DNA from: CAVTHW01 sp963734625
GTDB taxonomy: Bacteria; Acidobacteriota; Terriglobia; Bryobacterales; Bryobacteraceae
DNA length: 64,000 nt
Assembly (NCBI GenBank): GCA_963734625.1
Contig: CAVTHW010000012.1
Location: 245,022 to 309,021 of the forward strand
Reading direction: 5' to 3'
A model generated the notes under the pieces. That model worked only from the letters and a program-made list of their open reading frames with translations, searched no databases and was not told the origin of the DNA. Shown here piece after piece: positions 45,964-57,157 of this stretch (positions within the stretch are counted from its first letter, which is position 1; each line of letters begins with the position of its first letter). The position numbers and the translations under genes are program-made.

Positions 45964-48684
45964 ATGCCAGCCGGGTGGGAGAAGGAGGTACGCTACACCA
46001 GCTTCCACTGGGTCACCACCGCCACCAGCAACGGGCGGTGGACCAAGACCTACATGGACGGCCTGGGGCGGACGATCAAGGTGGAGACGGGATATGACAC
46101 CACCATCGTATCCACCGCTGAAACCGAGTACGATTCCTGCGCCTGCTCGCCGCTGGGCAAGGTAAAGCAGGTTTCGCTGCCCTACGCCCCTAACGAACCG
46201 GTCTACTGGACGACGTACACCTATGACTGTCTGGGGAGGACGCTCAGCGTCACGCAGCCGGACAGCACGGGCACAACCACCTACGTCTACCAAGGCAACA
46301 TGGTCACGGTGACCGACCCGGCCGGGAAGTGGAAGAAGTACACCAGCGACGCCCTGGGCAACCTGGTCCAGGTGACCGAGCCCGATCCCGGCGGCGGCTC
46401 CAATCATGAGACGTATTACAGCTACAACCTGCGGGGCCAGTTGACCGGGGTCTCGATGGCGCGCGGCGGAACCACGCAAACCCGCACTTTCAACTACGAT
46501 CTGACGACAGGGCGGCTGTCGAGCGCCGTCAATCCCGAAAACGGCACCAGCAGCTACGCGTACAACAGCAACGGGACCGTGGCCTCCAAGACCGACGCCA
46601 AGAATCAGCAGGTGCAATACGCTTACGACGGCTTCCAGCGGGTGATCCAGATCCGGCGCTATCCGGTGAGCGGCGGCAACGAGGATACTTGCCAGCGGGT
46701 GAATTTCACTTACGACCAGGGAACCCACGGCTGGGGGAGGCTCTACCAAGCCAGTTGGGGCGGGGCCTCCTGCACCGGCGGCGCATGGACCCACACCTAC
46801 GAGTACACGGCCAGCGGCCTGCCAACCAGCAAGACGCAGGCGGGCGGCGGCTACGGCAATTTGACGGCCAACTACACCTGGGACAACGAAGGCAAGATGG
46901 TCTCGGTCGAGTACCCGTACACGGGTGGGGCCAGACCCAAATTCACCTACACCTACGACGGGATGGGACGGCCGGTGACGCTGACCGACAACCAGTACAC
47001 GCCGGTGGATTGGGTGAAGGACGTGCTTTACAACCAGGCCGGGCAGGTCACCGAGATGAAGTACACGCAGAACACGCAGGGGTCCAGCTACTCGACCGAG
47101 ACGCGGCAGTACAATGTGTTGCAGCAGATGACGCGGATCACGGTGGCGGGCGTGCTGGACCAGGAGTATCGCTTCTCGGACACCCAGAACAACGGGCGGA
47201 TCACCCAGAAGAAGGACTGGGTCTCCGGCGAGGAAGTGACCTACGCTTATGACTCGCTGAATCGCCTGATCTCGGCCGAAACCACCGGCACCGAGTGGGG
47301 CCAGAGCTTCAGCTACGATGGCTTCGGCAACCTCCTGGCGCAGACGGTGACCAAGGGTAGTGCGCCGACGCTGAACGTGAATGTCGATCCAGCGACCAAT
47401 CGCATCACCACTTCGGGTTACGGCTATGACTCCAACGGAAACCTGACGGCGATGCCCTCGCTGGCGCTGAGTTACGACGTGGAGAACCGGGTGGCGCAGA
47501 CCGTAGGTTCCACGACCAAGCGGTACGTTTACGACCCTGGAAACCTGAGAGTCTGGAAGGAAGGGCATGTCTACTTCTACGGCATCGAGGGCAACCTGTT
47601 GGCCACCTATGGGGACGGAGACGACTACGACTACAACGTCTACTTCGGCTCGAAGCAGATCTGGCAGGAGCGCGCGGAAGGTCTCGCGGCGCATTCGGTG
47701 AACTCGGACCGGCTGGACTCGAACGTGAAGCACTTCCCCTACGGCGAAGAATCGACCACCACCACCCAGAATCGGACCAAGTTCGCAAGCTACTACCGCG
47801 ACTCGTCCACGGCGCTGGACTATGCGCGCAACCGGTACTATGCGAGGACGATTGGGAGGTTCACCAGCCCCGATCCGTCGGGTGCCGGCTCCAGGGGGTC
47901 AAACCCCCAGAGTTGGAACCGCTACAGCTACGGCGGCAACGATCCGGTCAACAACAGCGACCCCACCGGACTCTCCACGCCAGAAGAGGACCGCTTGGCG
48001 GAACTCCAGTATATAGGGCTTATCCCTTATGGTGTCTCGGTCTGGGATGTGAATCCTGAGATTCTGTGGGCGCCATGGACCGGCAGCTATAACCAGTATT
48101 TTTCGGAGATGCAGTATCTGGGGGGAGTCGCGAACGTGTGGAACATGAGTGTCGAGCAGATGTTCGGTGGGGACACGGGCGGGGGCGTTCAAGATGACGG
48201 AGGCGGCCCGGTCGGGGGGACTCAGGCCATGAACCCCTGCCACGAACGCAATCTCCGGTATCTGGGTTCCCTCGGCATTGGAGTGGCTGGTGCGGAATTC
48301 GGTGATAACGGCGGGATCAGTTGGAACGTATCCCCAGAGCAAGCGGGCGCCTTCAGAAAGATGCTGGAAGCCGACCCTGACTTCATCACATCCACCGACA
48401 CTGCCTGGTTCTGGGGCGGCATGCACGGCAACGACTTGGGCGGCAGGGTCACTCTTGACAGTCGCTCTGTGACGTCTCGCAGTCTGCCGGGGAGGGAACG
48501 CAGCGTGCAGATCGTGATGGGGGATACCTACGCCGATCGGGATACGGGCATCCCTATCGTCACGATCTACGCGGACACGGACAGGTACAACCCCAAGCAA
48601 AGCGTAGGAGGGTTTCTGGGCCACACTGCCGTCGAGGTGATTCCTGGGGCGGTTGGCTTGAATACTAGCTGCAATGGGACCTGA
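45964..48684 (+). CDS. RHS cassette 2: truncated core with tip 2, intact frame
   Basis: About 906 residues in one uninterrupted frame. It lacks signal peptide, FN3-like and early YD repeats. A fragment Y-T-S-F-H, matching the core at about 42605, is followed by T-S-N-G-R-W-T-K-T-Y-M-D-G, matching about 42763 and onward, and the rest of the core is nearly identical to the full-length gene. After D-P-T-G-L-S the linker E-D-R-L-A-E-L-Q-Y-I-G-L-I-P-Y and a glycine-rich stretch lead to a unique tip of about 150 residues with C-H-E-R-N-L-R-Y-L-G and G-F-L-G-H-T-A-V-E-V. The toxin type was not recognised. No export signal, so it is probably a silent cassette serving as donor. Confidence 0.8.
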   Translation: MPAGWEKEVRYTSFHWVTTATSNGRWTKTYMDGLGRTIKVETGYDTTIVSTAETEYDSCACSPLGKVKQVSLPYAPNEPVYWTTYTYDCLGRTLSVTQPDSTGTTTYVYQGNMVTVTDPAGKWKKYTSDALGNLVQVTEPDPGGGSNHETYYSYNLRGQLTGVSMARGGTTQTRTFNYDLTTGRLSSAVNPENGTSSYAYNSNGTVASKTDAKNQQVQYAYDGFQRVIQIRRYPVSGGNEDTCQRVNFTYDQGTHGWGRLYQASWGGASCTGGAWTHTYEYTASGLPTSKTQAGGGYGNLTANYTWDNEGKMVSVEYPYTGGARPKFTYTYDGMGRPVTLTDNQYTPVDWVKDVLYNQAGQVTEMKYTQNTQGSSYSTETRQYNVLQQMTRITVAGVLDQEYRFSDTQNNGRITQKKDWVSGEEVTYAYDSLNRLISAETTGTEWGQSFSYDGFGNLLAQTVTKGSAPTLNVNVDPATNRITTSGYGYDSNGNLTAMPSLALSYDVENRVAQTVGSTTKRYVYDPGNLRVWKEGHVYFYGIEGNLLATYGDGDDYDYNVYFGSKQIWQERAEGLAAHSVNSDRLDSNVKHFPYGEESTTTTQNRTKFASYYRDSSTALDYARNRYYARTIGRFTSPDPSGAGSRGSNPQSWNRYSYGGNDPVNNSDPTGLSTPEEDRLAELQYIGLIPYGVSVWDVNPEILWAPWTGSYNQYFSEMQYLGGVANVWNMSVEQMFGGDTGGGVQDDGGGPVGGTQAMNPCHERNLRYLGSLGIGVAGAEFGDNGGISWNVSPEQAGAFRKMLEADPDFITSTDTAWFWGGMHGNDLGGRVTLDSRSVTSRSLPGRERSVQIVMGDTYADRDTGIPIVTIYADTDRYNPKQSVGGFLGHTAVEVIPGAVGLNTSCNGT

Positions 48685-48689
48685 GTAAG

Positions 48690-49481
48690 ATGAACTGCAT
48701 GAGATCGTTGCCAGCATTGTCAATTTTCTGGGCGCTTTGCTGTTGCCGTCTGCCGCTCGCGGCGCAAGCGCCCTGTGACCCAGCGCAGGTTTGGGAGAAG
48801 CTGATCGCGGCCAAGGGCGGCAGGGAGAAGCTCGAGAGCGTTCGGGCCTTCTTCGTCAAGGAGCAGGGAGCTTGGCGGATGCAGGGTCTTGCGCGGCGCC
48901 GCACCGACCTCCGGGTACTCTATGCGCTGCCCGGCCGCGCGTGGCAATGGTACGATTCGGGGATGTCAATGTTCGGCGTCACGGTCAGCTGGGGAGACCG
49001 TGAGCAGGGAATCGGGGCCTCCCTGAAGGTGGCATCGGGATTCAGGCCCGTATTCAGGAAGGGACCGATGCCTGAGGAGCGGTACCCTGATGACCGGATT
49101 GCCTCCTATTTCATCGAGACCAAGTGGACAAAACCGAAGGCGCTCGGCTGTGCGTTTGCGATGGAGGAGAAGGGCGCGGTAATAGCGGTCGACGCCGATA
49201 CTGAGGGCTACAAGTATCGCTACTACCTGGACGCGAAGACCTATCTGCCGATGCGTCTTGAACGGCAGGAGGGCCGCGGGATGTGGGTGCACAACCTTGA
49301 GGATTACCAGTTTGTTGACGGGATCATGCTTCCCGGGCGCCGACGTGAGGTTTACGTCGGACTACCTCCACAGAACTTCACCGTTCACTACGAAATCAAT
49401 CCGGCGTACGATCCGGACCTGTGGAAGCGCGATCCCTCCGTCGAAGCCGGCCCTGACGCCTGGCGGCTGAAGAAGCGGTGA
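48690..49481 (+). CDS. Exported protein, putative immunity protein for tip 2
   Basis: 263 residues; ATG 48690 lies 5 bases after the cassette 2 stop. The signal peptide is S-L-P-A-L-S-I-F-W-A-L-C-C-C-R-L-P-L-A-A-Q-A. The mature protein is beta-rich with W-E-K-L-I-A-A-K-G-G-R-E-K-L near its start and Y-Y-L-D-A-K-T-Y-L-P-M-R-L-E, a pattern like LolA/outer-membrane lipoprotein-sorting folds common in Acidobacteria. Position predicts immunity; the signal peptide predicts protection outside the cytoplasm. Core sequence of cassette 3 begins 16 bases after the stop. Confidence 0.65.
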   Translation: MNCMRSLPALSIFWALCCCRLPLAAQAPCDPAQVWEKLIAAKGGREKLESVRAFFVKEQGAWRMQGLARRRTDLRVLYALPGRAWQWYDSGMSMFGVTVSWGDREQGIGASLKVASGFRPVFRKGPMPEERYPDDRIASYFIETKWTKPKALGCAFAMEEKGAVIAVDADTEGYKYRYYLDAKTYLPMRLERQEGRGMWVHNLEDYQFVDGIMLPGRRREVYVGLPPQNFTVHYEINPAYDPDLWKRDPSVEAGPDAWRLKKR

Positions 49482-49496
49482 GGCTCCCGGGGAGTC

Positions 49497-51842
49497 CGGC
49501 GGCGGCTCCAACCATGAGACGTATTACACTTACAACCTGCGGGGACAATTGACCGGGGTCTCGATGCCGCGCGGCGGTACCACGCAAACCCGCACCTTCA
49601 ACTACGACCTGACCACGGGGCGGTTAAGCAGCGCCGTCAATCCCGAAAACGGCACGACCAGCTACGCGTACAACGCCAACGGGACCCTGGCCTCCAAGAC
49701 CGACGCCAAGAATCAGCAGGTGCAATACACTTACGACGGCTTCCAGCGGGTGACTCAGATCCGGCGTTACCCGGTGAGCGGCGGCAACGAGGATACCTGC
49801 CAGCAGGTAAATTTAACTTACGACCAGGGAACCCACGGCTGGGGGCGGCTCTACCAGGCCAGTTGGGGCGGGGCCTCCTGCACCGGCGGCGCCTGGACCC
49901 ACACTTACGAGTACACGGCCAGCGGCTTGCCGACCAGCAAGACGCAGGCGGGCGGCGGCTACGGCAATTTGACGGCCAACTACACCTGGGACAACGAAGG
50001 CAAGATGGTCTCGGTCGAGTACCCGTACACATCCGGGGGCAGACCCAAGTTCACCTACACCTACGACGCCATGGGGCGGCCGGTGACGCTCACCGACAAC
50101 CAGTACACGCCGGTGGATTGGGTGAAGGACGTGCTTTACAACCAGGCCGGGCAGGTCACCGAGATGAAGTACACGCAGAACACGCAGGGGATCCAGCTAC
50201 TCCACCGAGACGCGGCAGTACAATGTTCTCCAGCAGATGACGCGGATCACGGTGGCGGGCGTGCTGGACCAGGAATATCGCTTCTCGGACACGGCCAACA
50301 ACGGGCGGATCACCCAGAAGAAAGACTGGGTCTCGGGCGAGGAAGTGACGCTACGCAGTACGACATCGCTGAATCGCCTGATCTCGGCCGAGACCACCGG
50401 CCCCGAGTGGGGCCAGAGCTTCAGCTATGACGGCTTCGGCAACCTGCTGGCACAGACGGTGACCAAGGGCTCGGCGCCGACGCTGAACGTGAACGTGGAT
50501 CCAGCGACCAACCGGATCACCACCAGCGGCTACTCCTACGACTCCAACGGCAATCTGACGGCGATGCCCTCGCTGGCGCTGTCGTACGACGTCGAGAACC
50601 GGCTGGTGCAGGCGGTGGGCTCCGGCACGGAGCGCTACGTTTACGATCCTGGGAACCTGCGAGTCTGGAAGGAAGGGCTGGTGTACTTCTACGGCATCGA
50701 AGGCAACCTGCTGGCGACCTACGGAGACGGCTCGAACACGGACTACAACGTGTACTTCGGCTCGAAGCTGATCTGGCAGGAGGCGGCGCCCGGCCTTGCG
50801 GCGCATCCGGTGAACTCGGACCGGCTGGACTCGAACGTGAAGCACTTCCCCTACGGCGAGGAATCGACCACCACCACCCAGAACCGCCAGAAGTTCGCCA
50901 CTTACTACCGGGACTCGTCCACAGCCCTGGACTACGCGCGCAACCGCTACTACGCGAGGACGATTGGGAGGTTCACAAGCCCAGATCCGCTGGGCGCGGG
51001 CTCCATGGGTCCGACGCCAGAGTTGGAACCGCTACAGTTACGCCGGCAACGATCCGGTGAACAACAGCGACCCGACAGGACTCTCGACGGCAGCCGAGGA
51101 CCGCCTGGCGGAACTCCAGTACCGGGGGATTATCCCTTATGACAATGTCTCGGTCTGGGACGTGAATCCTGAAATCCTGTGGGCGCCATGGACCGGCAGC
51201 TATGACCAGATACTCTCTGAGGGGCAGTATCTCGGCGGAGGAGTGCCATGGTGGAACATGAACATCGCACAGCTGTTTGGTGGAGACACGGGCGGGGGCG
51301 GTTCAGAGGTCGTCACGGTGAGCTGGACGGTGAACACCTTTTCCGTGGAAGGGGAGGTCGTTTCCAGCTGGCGCAGCGACCCGGTGGTCACGTTCACTCC
51401 AACGACGAGAGGGGTGTCAGACGTCGTCCATACGGTGCTCGACGCGGCGGGCTTGATCCCCGGCGTCGGCGAAATCGCCGATTTGGCCAACGCCGCTTTG
51501 TACGGCGCTGAAGGGGACTGGGGGAATGCGGCGATATCAGGGGCGGCCATGCTTCCAGTCGTCGGACAGGCTGCTGGGCTCAGCCGAATAGGCCGGCGCG
51601 TTACAACACACACTGCGCGTAGAATGGCGCAGCGTGGCTTCACACGAAGGATGGCGGAGGTAGTAATCGCAAGGGGAACCCGCTACTGGGACCCGAAGAA
51701 CGGAGTGTACAATTACATCTTGAAGGGAGGTTTCGCCAGCGGTCACGATGCGCTCGTCGGGGTCAGCCCGGTTACAGGCGAGATCAAGACCGTCATCAGA
51801 GGGACAGGGTTGGATAGCTCGCGAATGGTGCGCATGCCTTAG
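49497..51842 (+). pseudogene. RHS cassette 3: truncated core with DUF4258-like toxin tip, three frameshifts
   Basis: Core homology begins at G-G-G-S-N-H-E-T-Y-Y, corresponding to about 43132 of the full-length gene. Frame changes occur near 50190 (an extra A in CAGGGGATCC), about 50352 and about 51010. The tip has the same linker and pretoxin segment as tip 1 (A-A-G-L-I-P-G-V-G-E-I-A-D-L). It ends with H-T-A-R-R-M-A-Q-R-G-F-T-R-R-M-A-E-V and D-P-K-N-G-V-Y-N-Y-I-L-K-G-G, then a V-T-G-E-I-K-T-V-I-R-G end. This is the pattern of DUF4258-type domains, related to the RelE/barnase-like nuclease fold. RNase activity is an inference from the fold. Confidence 0.7.
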
Positions 51843-51889
51843 GTACTTGGCGATCGCTTGTGACTGGCTCGAATGATGGATGTGCTGGA

Positions 51890-52192
51890 ATGAATGCCAT
51901 GAGACCTCAGATCAAGCACCTCTCCGACCTGCTCACGGTGTTGAGGAAGGCGATCTCCGAGCAGGGCGAGAGACTCGCTCACATTACGGCCTTCCAGGAG
52001 TTCGTCTGGGAATGCAAGGGCAACTTGCCGGGGGCCACAGCTGCGCAGACGGAGGTTTGCCGCGATCTTGCCATGGACTTGGACTACTACCAACCGGACC
52101 CAAGTGTCCGCGCGGGCGATCCTTCCCTATACGGAGATGAGCGGGTGATCACCGAGATAGAGGACGCTGTAAGGAAGCTTGGCTTCATTTGA
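51890..52192 (+). CDS. Small cytosolic protein, putative immunity protein for tip 3
   Basis: About 100 residues from ATG 51890 (a GTG at 51860 in the same frame would add ten residues). It is acidic and helical with no signal peptide: H-L-S-D-L-L-T-V-L-R-K-A-I-S-E, then W-E-C-K-G-N-L-P-G-A, then D-L-A-M-D-L-D-Y-Y-Q-P-D and a final I-E-D-A-V-R-K-L-G. Size, charge and place behind a nuclease-like tip fit immunity proteins of contact-dependent toxins. Family not recognised. Confidence 0.6.
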   Translation: MNAMRPQIKHLSDLLTVLRKAISEQGERLAHITAFQEFVWECKGNLPGATAAQTEVCRDLAMDLDYYQPDPSVRAGDPSLYGDERVITEIEDAVRKLGFI

Positions 52193-52602
52193 GACTGGGA
52201 CAGAACCGGGACAAACCGGGGAGAGTTCGAGCCATGCCGCGCCGACGCGGCACTCGCGAGCATGAAAATGGCTTTTTGCGGATAGAATGGAATCAGCAAC
52301 TTGCAGGTATTTACAATAGTGAGTAACCAATTGAGCATTTGTGTTGAGAGACTTGTGGGCGTAAGGCGACTATTCTCGTGGCTAGAACGCCGAGAGCAGT
52401 CGCAGTGGAAACGCCGCATCACGTTATCCACCGTGGCAACGGCGAGGCCGGCTGTCTTTTTCACCGACAAAGACCGCGGAGTTTGTCGACCGCATGATTC
52501 GGGCGCTCTGCGGGGTGTGCGCCTCGCCCCGACCGGCCGTTTGCCCTAACCAGGGGACGTAGCGTTCTCCGCAATGAGGTGATTTGGTCCCGCGCCCATT
52601 CA
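52193..52602. other. Spacer between cassettes 3 and 4 with repeat motifs
   Basis: About 410 bp without an intact gene. It holds GGGACAGAACCGGGACAAAC near 52197, AACCAATTGAGCATTTGTG near 52326, a transposase remnant at 52384-52500, and GCGTTCTCCGCAATGAGGTG near 52562. The motif order matches 39205-39330 upstream of the RHS locus. Confidence 0.5.
52384..52500 (+). pseudogene. Remnant of a REP-associated (Y1/IS200-like) transposase
   Basis: One frame reads R-A-V-A-V-E-T-P-H-H-V-I-H-R-G-N-G, matching the N-terminal P-H-H-V-I-x-R-G-N motif of Y1 transposases, and stops after about 35 codons. The catalytic tyrosine region is absent. The flanking GGGGACA-type tracts fit such elements. Confidence 0.5.
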
Positions 52603-55600
52603 ACAGCGACTCGATCCCGCACCTGACGAGAATTCAGTTCTACATGGGGCTGAGCACTTACTACGACTTCGACTACCTCGCCGACCAGAACCTGAATTCG
52701 CCGTTCTCGCCTCCCGTGGCTTTCGGCACGGCCCACTTCCTGAGCTCCGTGACCGTGCAGACCGAGAACCTCACGCACTATTTCACTTACGACGCGGCGG
52801 CGCGGGCGAGCTGACGAAGGTCACCTTCCCCTACGGCGGCTGGCTGGGCTGGGCCTACCAGGACGCGACCTACGCCGGCACCCGCACCCATCGGGAGGTG
52901 CAGTACCGCTATCTGGCTAAATCCAGCGGCGCCCCCGAGACCACTTACACCTTCACCGCCGGCACGCCCGGCTCAACCGTGCGCCCCTACACCCTGCTGG
53001 ACGACCCCGGCGGCGGCAGCCAGAAGGCGTGGTACTTCACCACCAGCCGATTCGGCCTGGCAGATCGGCCTGGAAAGCTCCTTCGAGGAGCGCCCCGGCG
53101 CCGGCCAGACCTCCAAGCGGAAGAAGGAGTTCACCTGGACCCAGGACTCGATCGGGAACCCCTACATCGCCTCGGTGCTGACCACGGCAGATCAGGGCCA
53201 GAGCTACCAGAAGCAGTCCAAGACCGAGCAGACCCTGGACACCCACGGCAACGTCACCGAGACCAAGCTCTACGACTACGGCAACCTGACGACCCCGGCG
53301 CGCACGTACACCAACACCTACCTGGGCGGCACGGACTACACCTCGCTAGTACATCTTCAACCGGCTGCAGCACCAGCACGGTGAGCGACGGGGACCAAGC
53401 AGGTGACGCTGGTTCGACAACAGTACGATGGGCTGTCTCTGCATCAGTCCACGCCCCGGAATTTGACGAATCACATATCGCGTCGGAGCCATCGTCGGCA
53501 ACTTCGACCGGAGATCACGGTCAACGGCATCACCACGTACGGTGTGCGTACTACGACACCAGCGCGGTATACTCCGCGAGTTCCGGGACGGGCAGGGGCA
53601 CTCGGTCGCCATCACCCTGGCCAGCAGCGCCAACTACTCTGCGCCCGAGCGTCATCACCCCCAATGGCGAGATCGAACCTGGCCGAGACGCTGACCTACA
53701 CCAGCTTCCTCGGCGTGGCCTCGATACCCAGCCCCAACTCGGCGACCTCCAGCACGACTTACGATCAGCACGCCCGGCCCACGTCCAGCACCTCGCCGCA
53801 CGGGGCGACACCACTTACACCTACAACAACGCGCCAGCCCGCCGCACCACCGCCACCACCAACGGCCGCTGGACCAAGACCACCATGGACGGCCTGGGGC
53901 GCACCGATCAAGGTGGAGACCGGCTACGACACCACCACCGTCTCCATCGTCGACACCGAGTACGACTCCTGCGCCTGCTCGCCCCTGGGCAAGGTCAAGC
54001 GCGTCTCGCAGCCCTACGCCCCCGGCGGCACGGTCTATTGGACCACCTACACCTACGATTGCCTGGGCCGCACCATCAGCGTCGCCCAGCCCAGGGAACT
54101 CGGGCACCACCACCTACGTCTATGAAGGCAACACCGTGACCGTGACCGACCCGGCCGGCAAGTGGAAGAAGTACACCATCGACGCCCTGGGCAACCTGGT
54201 CCAGGTGACCGAGCCCGACCCCGGCGCTGGGCAACGTGCGAGACCAACTACACCTACAACCTGCGCAACCAGTTGACCGAGGTCTCGATGCCGCGCGGCG
54301 GGACCACCCAGACCCGCACCTTCAACTACGACCTGCACCACCGGCCGGCTGTCCAGCGCCGCCAACCCCGAGAACGGCACCGTCAGCTACACCTACAACG
54401 CCGACGGCACGCTGGCCACCAAGACCGACGCCAAGAACCAGCAGGTGCGAGTACACCTACGACACCTTCCAGCGGGTCACCCAGATCCGGCGCTACCCGG
54501 TGAGCGGCGGCGCCGAGGACACCTGCCAGCGCGTCAACTTCACCTACGACCGGCGAACCAACGGCTGGGGCCGGCTCTGCTCGGCCAGCTGGGGCGGCAC
54601 GTCCTGCACCGGCGGCGCCTGGACGCACAGTCCTACCAGCTACACCGCCGGCGGCCTGGTCGACCCGCAAGACCCAGAACGGCGGCGCTCCGACTGCGGC
54701 CAACTACACCTACGACAACGAAGGCCAGATGGTCTCGATCGCAGTACCCTACACATCCGGCGCCCACCTTCACCTACACCTACGACTCCATGGGCCGGCC
54801 CATCAAGCTCACCGACAACCAGGCCACGCCGGTGGACTGGGTCAAGGACGTGCTCTACAACGCCGCCGGGCAGATCACCGAGATGAAGTACACCCGGAAC
54901 ACGCAGCGGGTCCAGCTACTACACCGAGACGCGGCAGTACAATATTCTCCAGCAGATGACGCGGCTCACGGTGCCGGGCGTGCTGGACCACGAGTACCAC
55001 TTCTCGGCCACCCAGAACGACGGCCGCATCACCCAGACGCAAGGACTGGGTCTCGGGCGAGGAGATCAGCTACCAGTACGATTCCCTGAACCGGCTGATC
55101 TCGGCCGCGACCACGGGCCCCGAGTGGGGCCAGAGCTTCGCGTATGATGGCTTCGGCAACCTTTTGGCCCAGACGGTGACCAAGGGGTAGCGCGCCGCCG
55201 CTGAACGTGAACGTCGACCCGGCGACCAACCGGATCACGACCTCGGGCTACAGCTACGACGCCAACGGCAACCTGACGGCGATGCCGTCGCTGACGATGA
55301 CCTACGACGTGGAGAACCGAGTGGCGCAGACCGTAGGTTCCACGACCAAGCGGTACGTTTACGATCCCGGGAACCAGCGAGTCTGGAAGGAAGGGCATGG
55401 TCTACTTCTACGGCATCGACGGCAACCTGCTGGCGACCTACGGGGACGGCTGGGATTACGACTACAACGTCTACTTCGGCGCGAAGCAGATCTGGCAAGA
55501 AGGGGCGGAGGGCCTCACGGCGCATTCGGTGAACTCGGACCGGCTGGACTCGAACGTGAAGCACTTCCCCTACGGCGAGGAATCGACCACCACGAGCCAG

Positions 55601-56517
55601 AACCGCACCAAGTTCGCCACCTACTACCGCGACTCGTCCACGGCCCTGGACTACGCACAGGAACCGCTACTACGCCAGGACGATTGGGAGATTCACCAGC
55701 GTGGACCGGATCGGCCGGAAGCCTCGGCAACCCCCAGAGCCTCAATCGCTATGCGTATGCCGGCAACGATCCGGTGAACTTCAATGACCCGAGCGGGCTC
55801 CTTTCAGAGGACTCGCTCCGGGCTATGCAATACCTTGGGATACTCCCGCACGACTTTAATCCGGCCGATTTATGGGGATTGGGCAGCGCCAACTCGTTCA
55901 CATCGTATCTTCAGTACATGTATGGGTATGGGGAGAACGAATTCAGCAACTGGAGCTCCTGGCCTTTTTGGAACGAGTTCCCATCTGACGGGGGCAGCGA
56001 TGGCGAGGGAACCAGCGACGACGGGGGAGGACCGGCGCAGCCCAACTTCCGACTTGGCAACAGCTACACACAGCAGCAGAAGGACATGGTTACGTCAGCT
56101 TTCAATGACGCTCTGAACCGGCTCCTTGAACCGAAGTGTGCCTCGATTTTTGGCGCAGACGACCCCGCGGAACCCATGGCTGTTCTCGCGGCTGCGGCGT
56201 TCCGATTGGTCGACCTCGGGGATCCGAAACGCAGCACTACACGGGATTCGGATTGGTATATCATCGGGGCGCAGGCGCTGTCGTCGGCGCAGGAAATTCG
56301 GTTGAACACAAACGGGCCTTTCTTCAACCAGAAGATTTGGGTGCAGGCAGCAGGCCTGTTCCTACAGGTCGATACAGGCGGGTTGACCCAATCCTCGTTC
56401 GGGGCCCTCCTCCTGTTGCATGAGCTGGGGCACTTGATGTACGTCGCCGGTCCGGACGCAGACAACAGAGCAAGGAATACTGCCTGGACGTCGACGGTCT
56501 TTGACAACTGCTTCTAG
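52603..56517 (+). pseudogene. RHS cassette 4: long core fragment with metallopeptidase-like tip, many frameshifts
   Basis: Core homology starts at D-S-I-P-H-L-T-R-I-Q (about 41546 of the full-length gene) and can be followed to the end. Between about 52800 and 55700 the frame changes many times through single-base insertions, while codons between them keep the same amino acids with synonymous changes. The tip (about 55800-56517) is in one frame: a diverged linker L-R-A-M-Q-Y-L-G-I-L-P-H-D, an F-R-L-G-N-S-Y-T segment, I-R-L-N-T-N-G-P-F-F and a zinc-site motif L-L-L-L-H-E-L-G-H-L-M (HELGH at 56419-56433), ending D-N-C-F. It is likely a metallopeptidase toxin; the target is unknown. Confidence 0.7.
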
Positions 56518-56527
56518 GAGTTGGGCG

Positions 56528-57148
56528 ATGGCCTTTATCACTAGCAAGATGAAACGATTTTTGCTCCTTCTCGCTCTGCTTTGCTGGGCGGAGTATCCGA
56601 GTTTTGGCGCGGATGCTTCGCAACTTGAACTTAAGATCGAGTTGCTTCGGCAGAGGTACTGTCGCGGGGACGCTGAGATTGGCTTCGTAAGGCTGGAGGT
56701 CCGCCTCACCCTGCGAAACGTCGGCAAGAGGGGGGTTCTCCTTCCGCAGGGGGGAGCATACATCTATCGGGTGATGCTCGCGAACTCAGAGAAGGCATAC
56801 CGGGAGCGAACCTACATCGAAAGTTCTGGCGTCACGGAGTACCGTGCGTCCACTGCTGGTCCGGAGGGAGAAGAACGGGACAACGCTCTGTACTTTCTCG
56901 CGCCTGCCGCGACGCGTACGGGAGAAGACGGAGGCTTTTTTTCGGTGAAGTTTCTCCCGAACAAGAGGATCTCCCCTGAACCCGGTGAGTACTGGCTGGG
57001 TGTCTCGGCGGGAACCTGGTCGCCGCGGACGACGGTCCCGCCAGCATGGGAACGGGAACCCGGCCTCAATGTGTTCACCGGCACGGTCACGTCACTGCCG
57101 ATCCCAATTCGAATCGACCCAGGGGCGCAATTCGATTCGTGTCAGTAG
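56528..57148 (+). CDS. Exported protein, putative immunity protein for tip 4
   Basis: 206 residues from ATG 56528 (ATG 56549 also possible, which would start directly at the signal peptide M-K-R-F-L-L-L-L-A-L-L-C-W-A). The mature part is beta-rich with V-R-L-E-V-R-L-T-L-R-N-V-G-K-R-G-V-L-L-P, resembling an immunoglobulin-like domain. No known family was recognised. It begins 11 bases after the tip 4 stop and ends 9 bases before cassette 5. The signal peptide fits a tip that acts outside the cytoplasm. Confidence 0.65.
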   Translation: MAFITSKMKRFLLLLALLCWAEYPSFGADASQLELKIELLRQRYCRGDAEIGFVRLEVRLTLRNVGKRGVLLPQGGAYIYRVMLANSEKAYRERTYIESSGVTEYRASTAGPEGEERDNALYFLAPAATRTGEDGGFFSVKFLPNKRISPEPGEYWLGVSAGTWSPRTTVPPAWEREPGLNVFTGTVTSLPIPIRIDPGAQFDSCQ

Positions 57149-57157
57149 GAGAAGCCG

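Noticed and set aside
45907..47733. 608-codon minus-strand frame opposite cassette 2
   Set aside because: Same antisense shadow of the RHS core.
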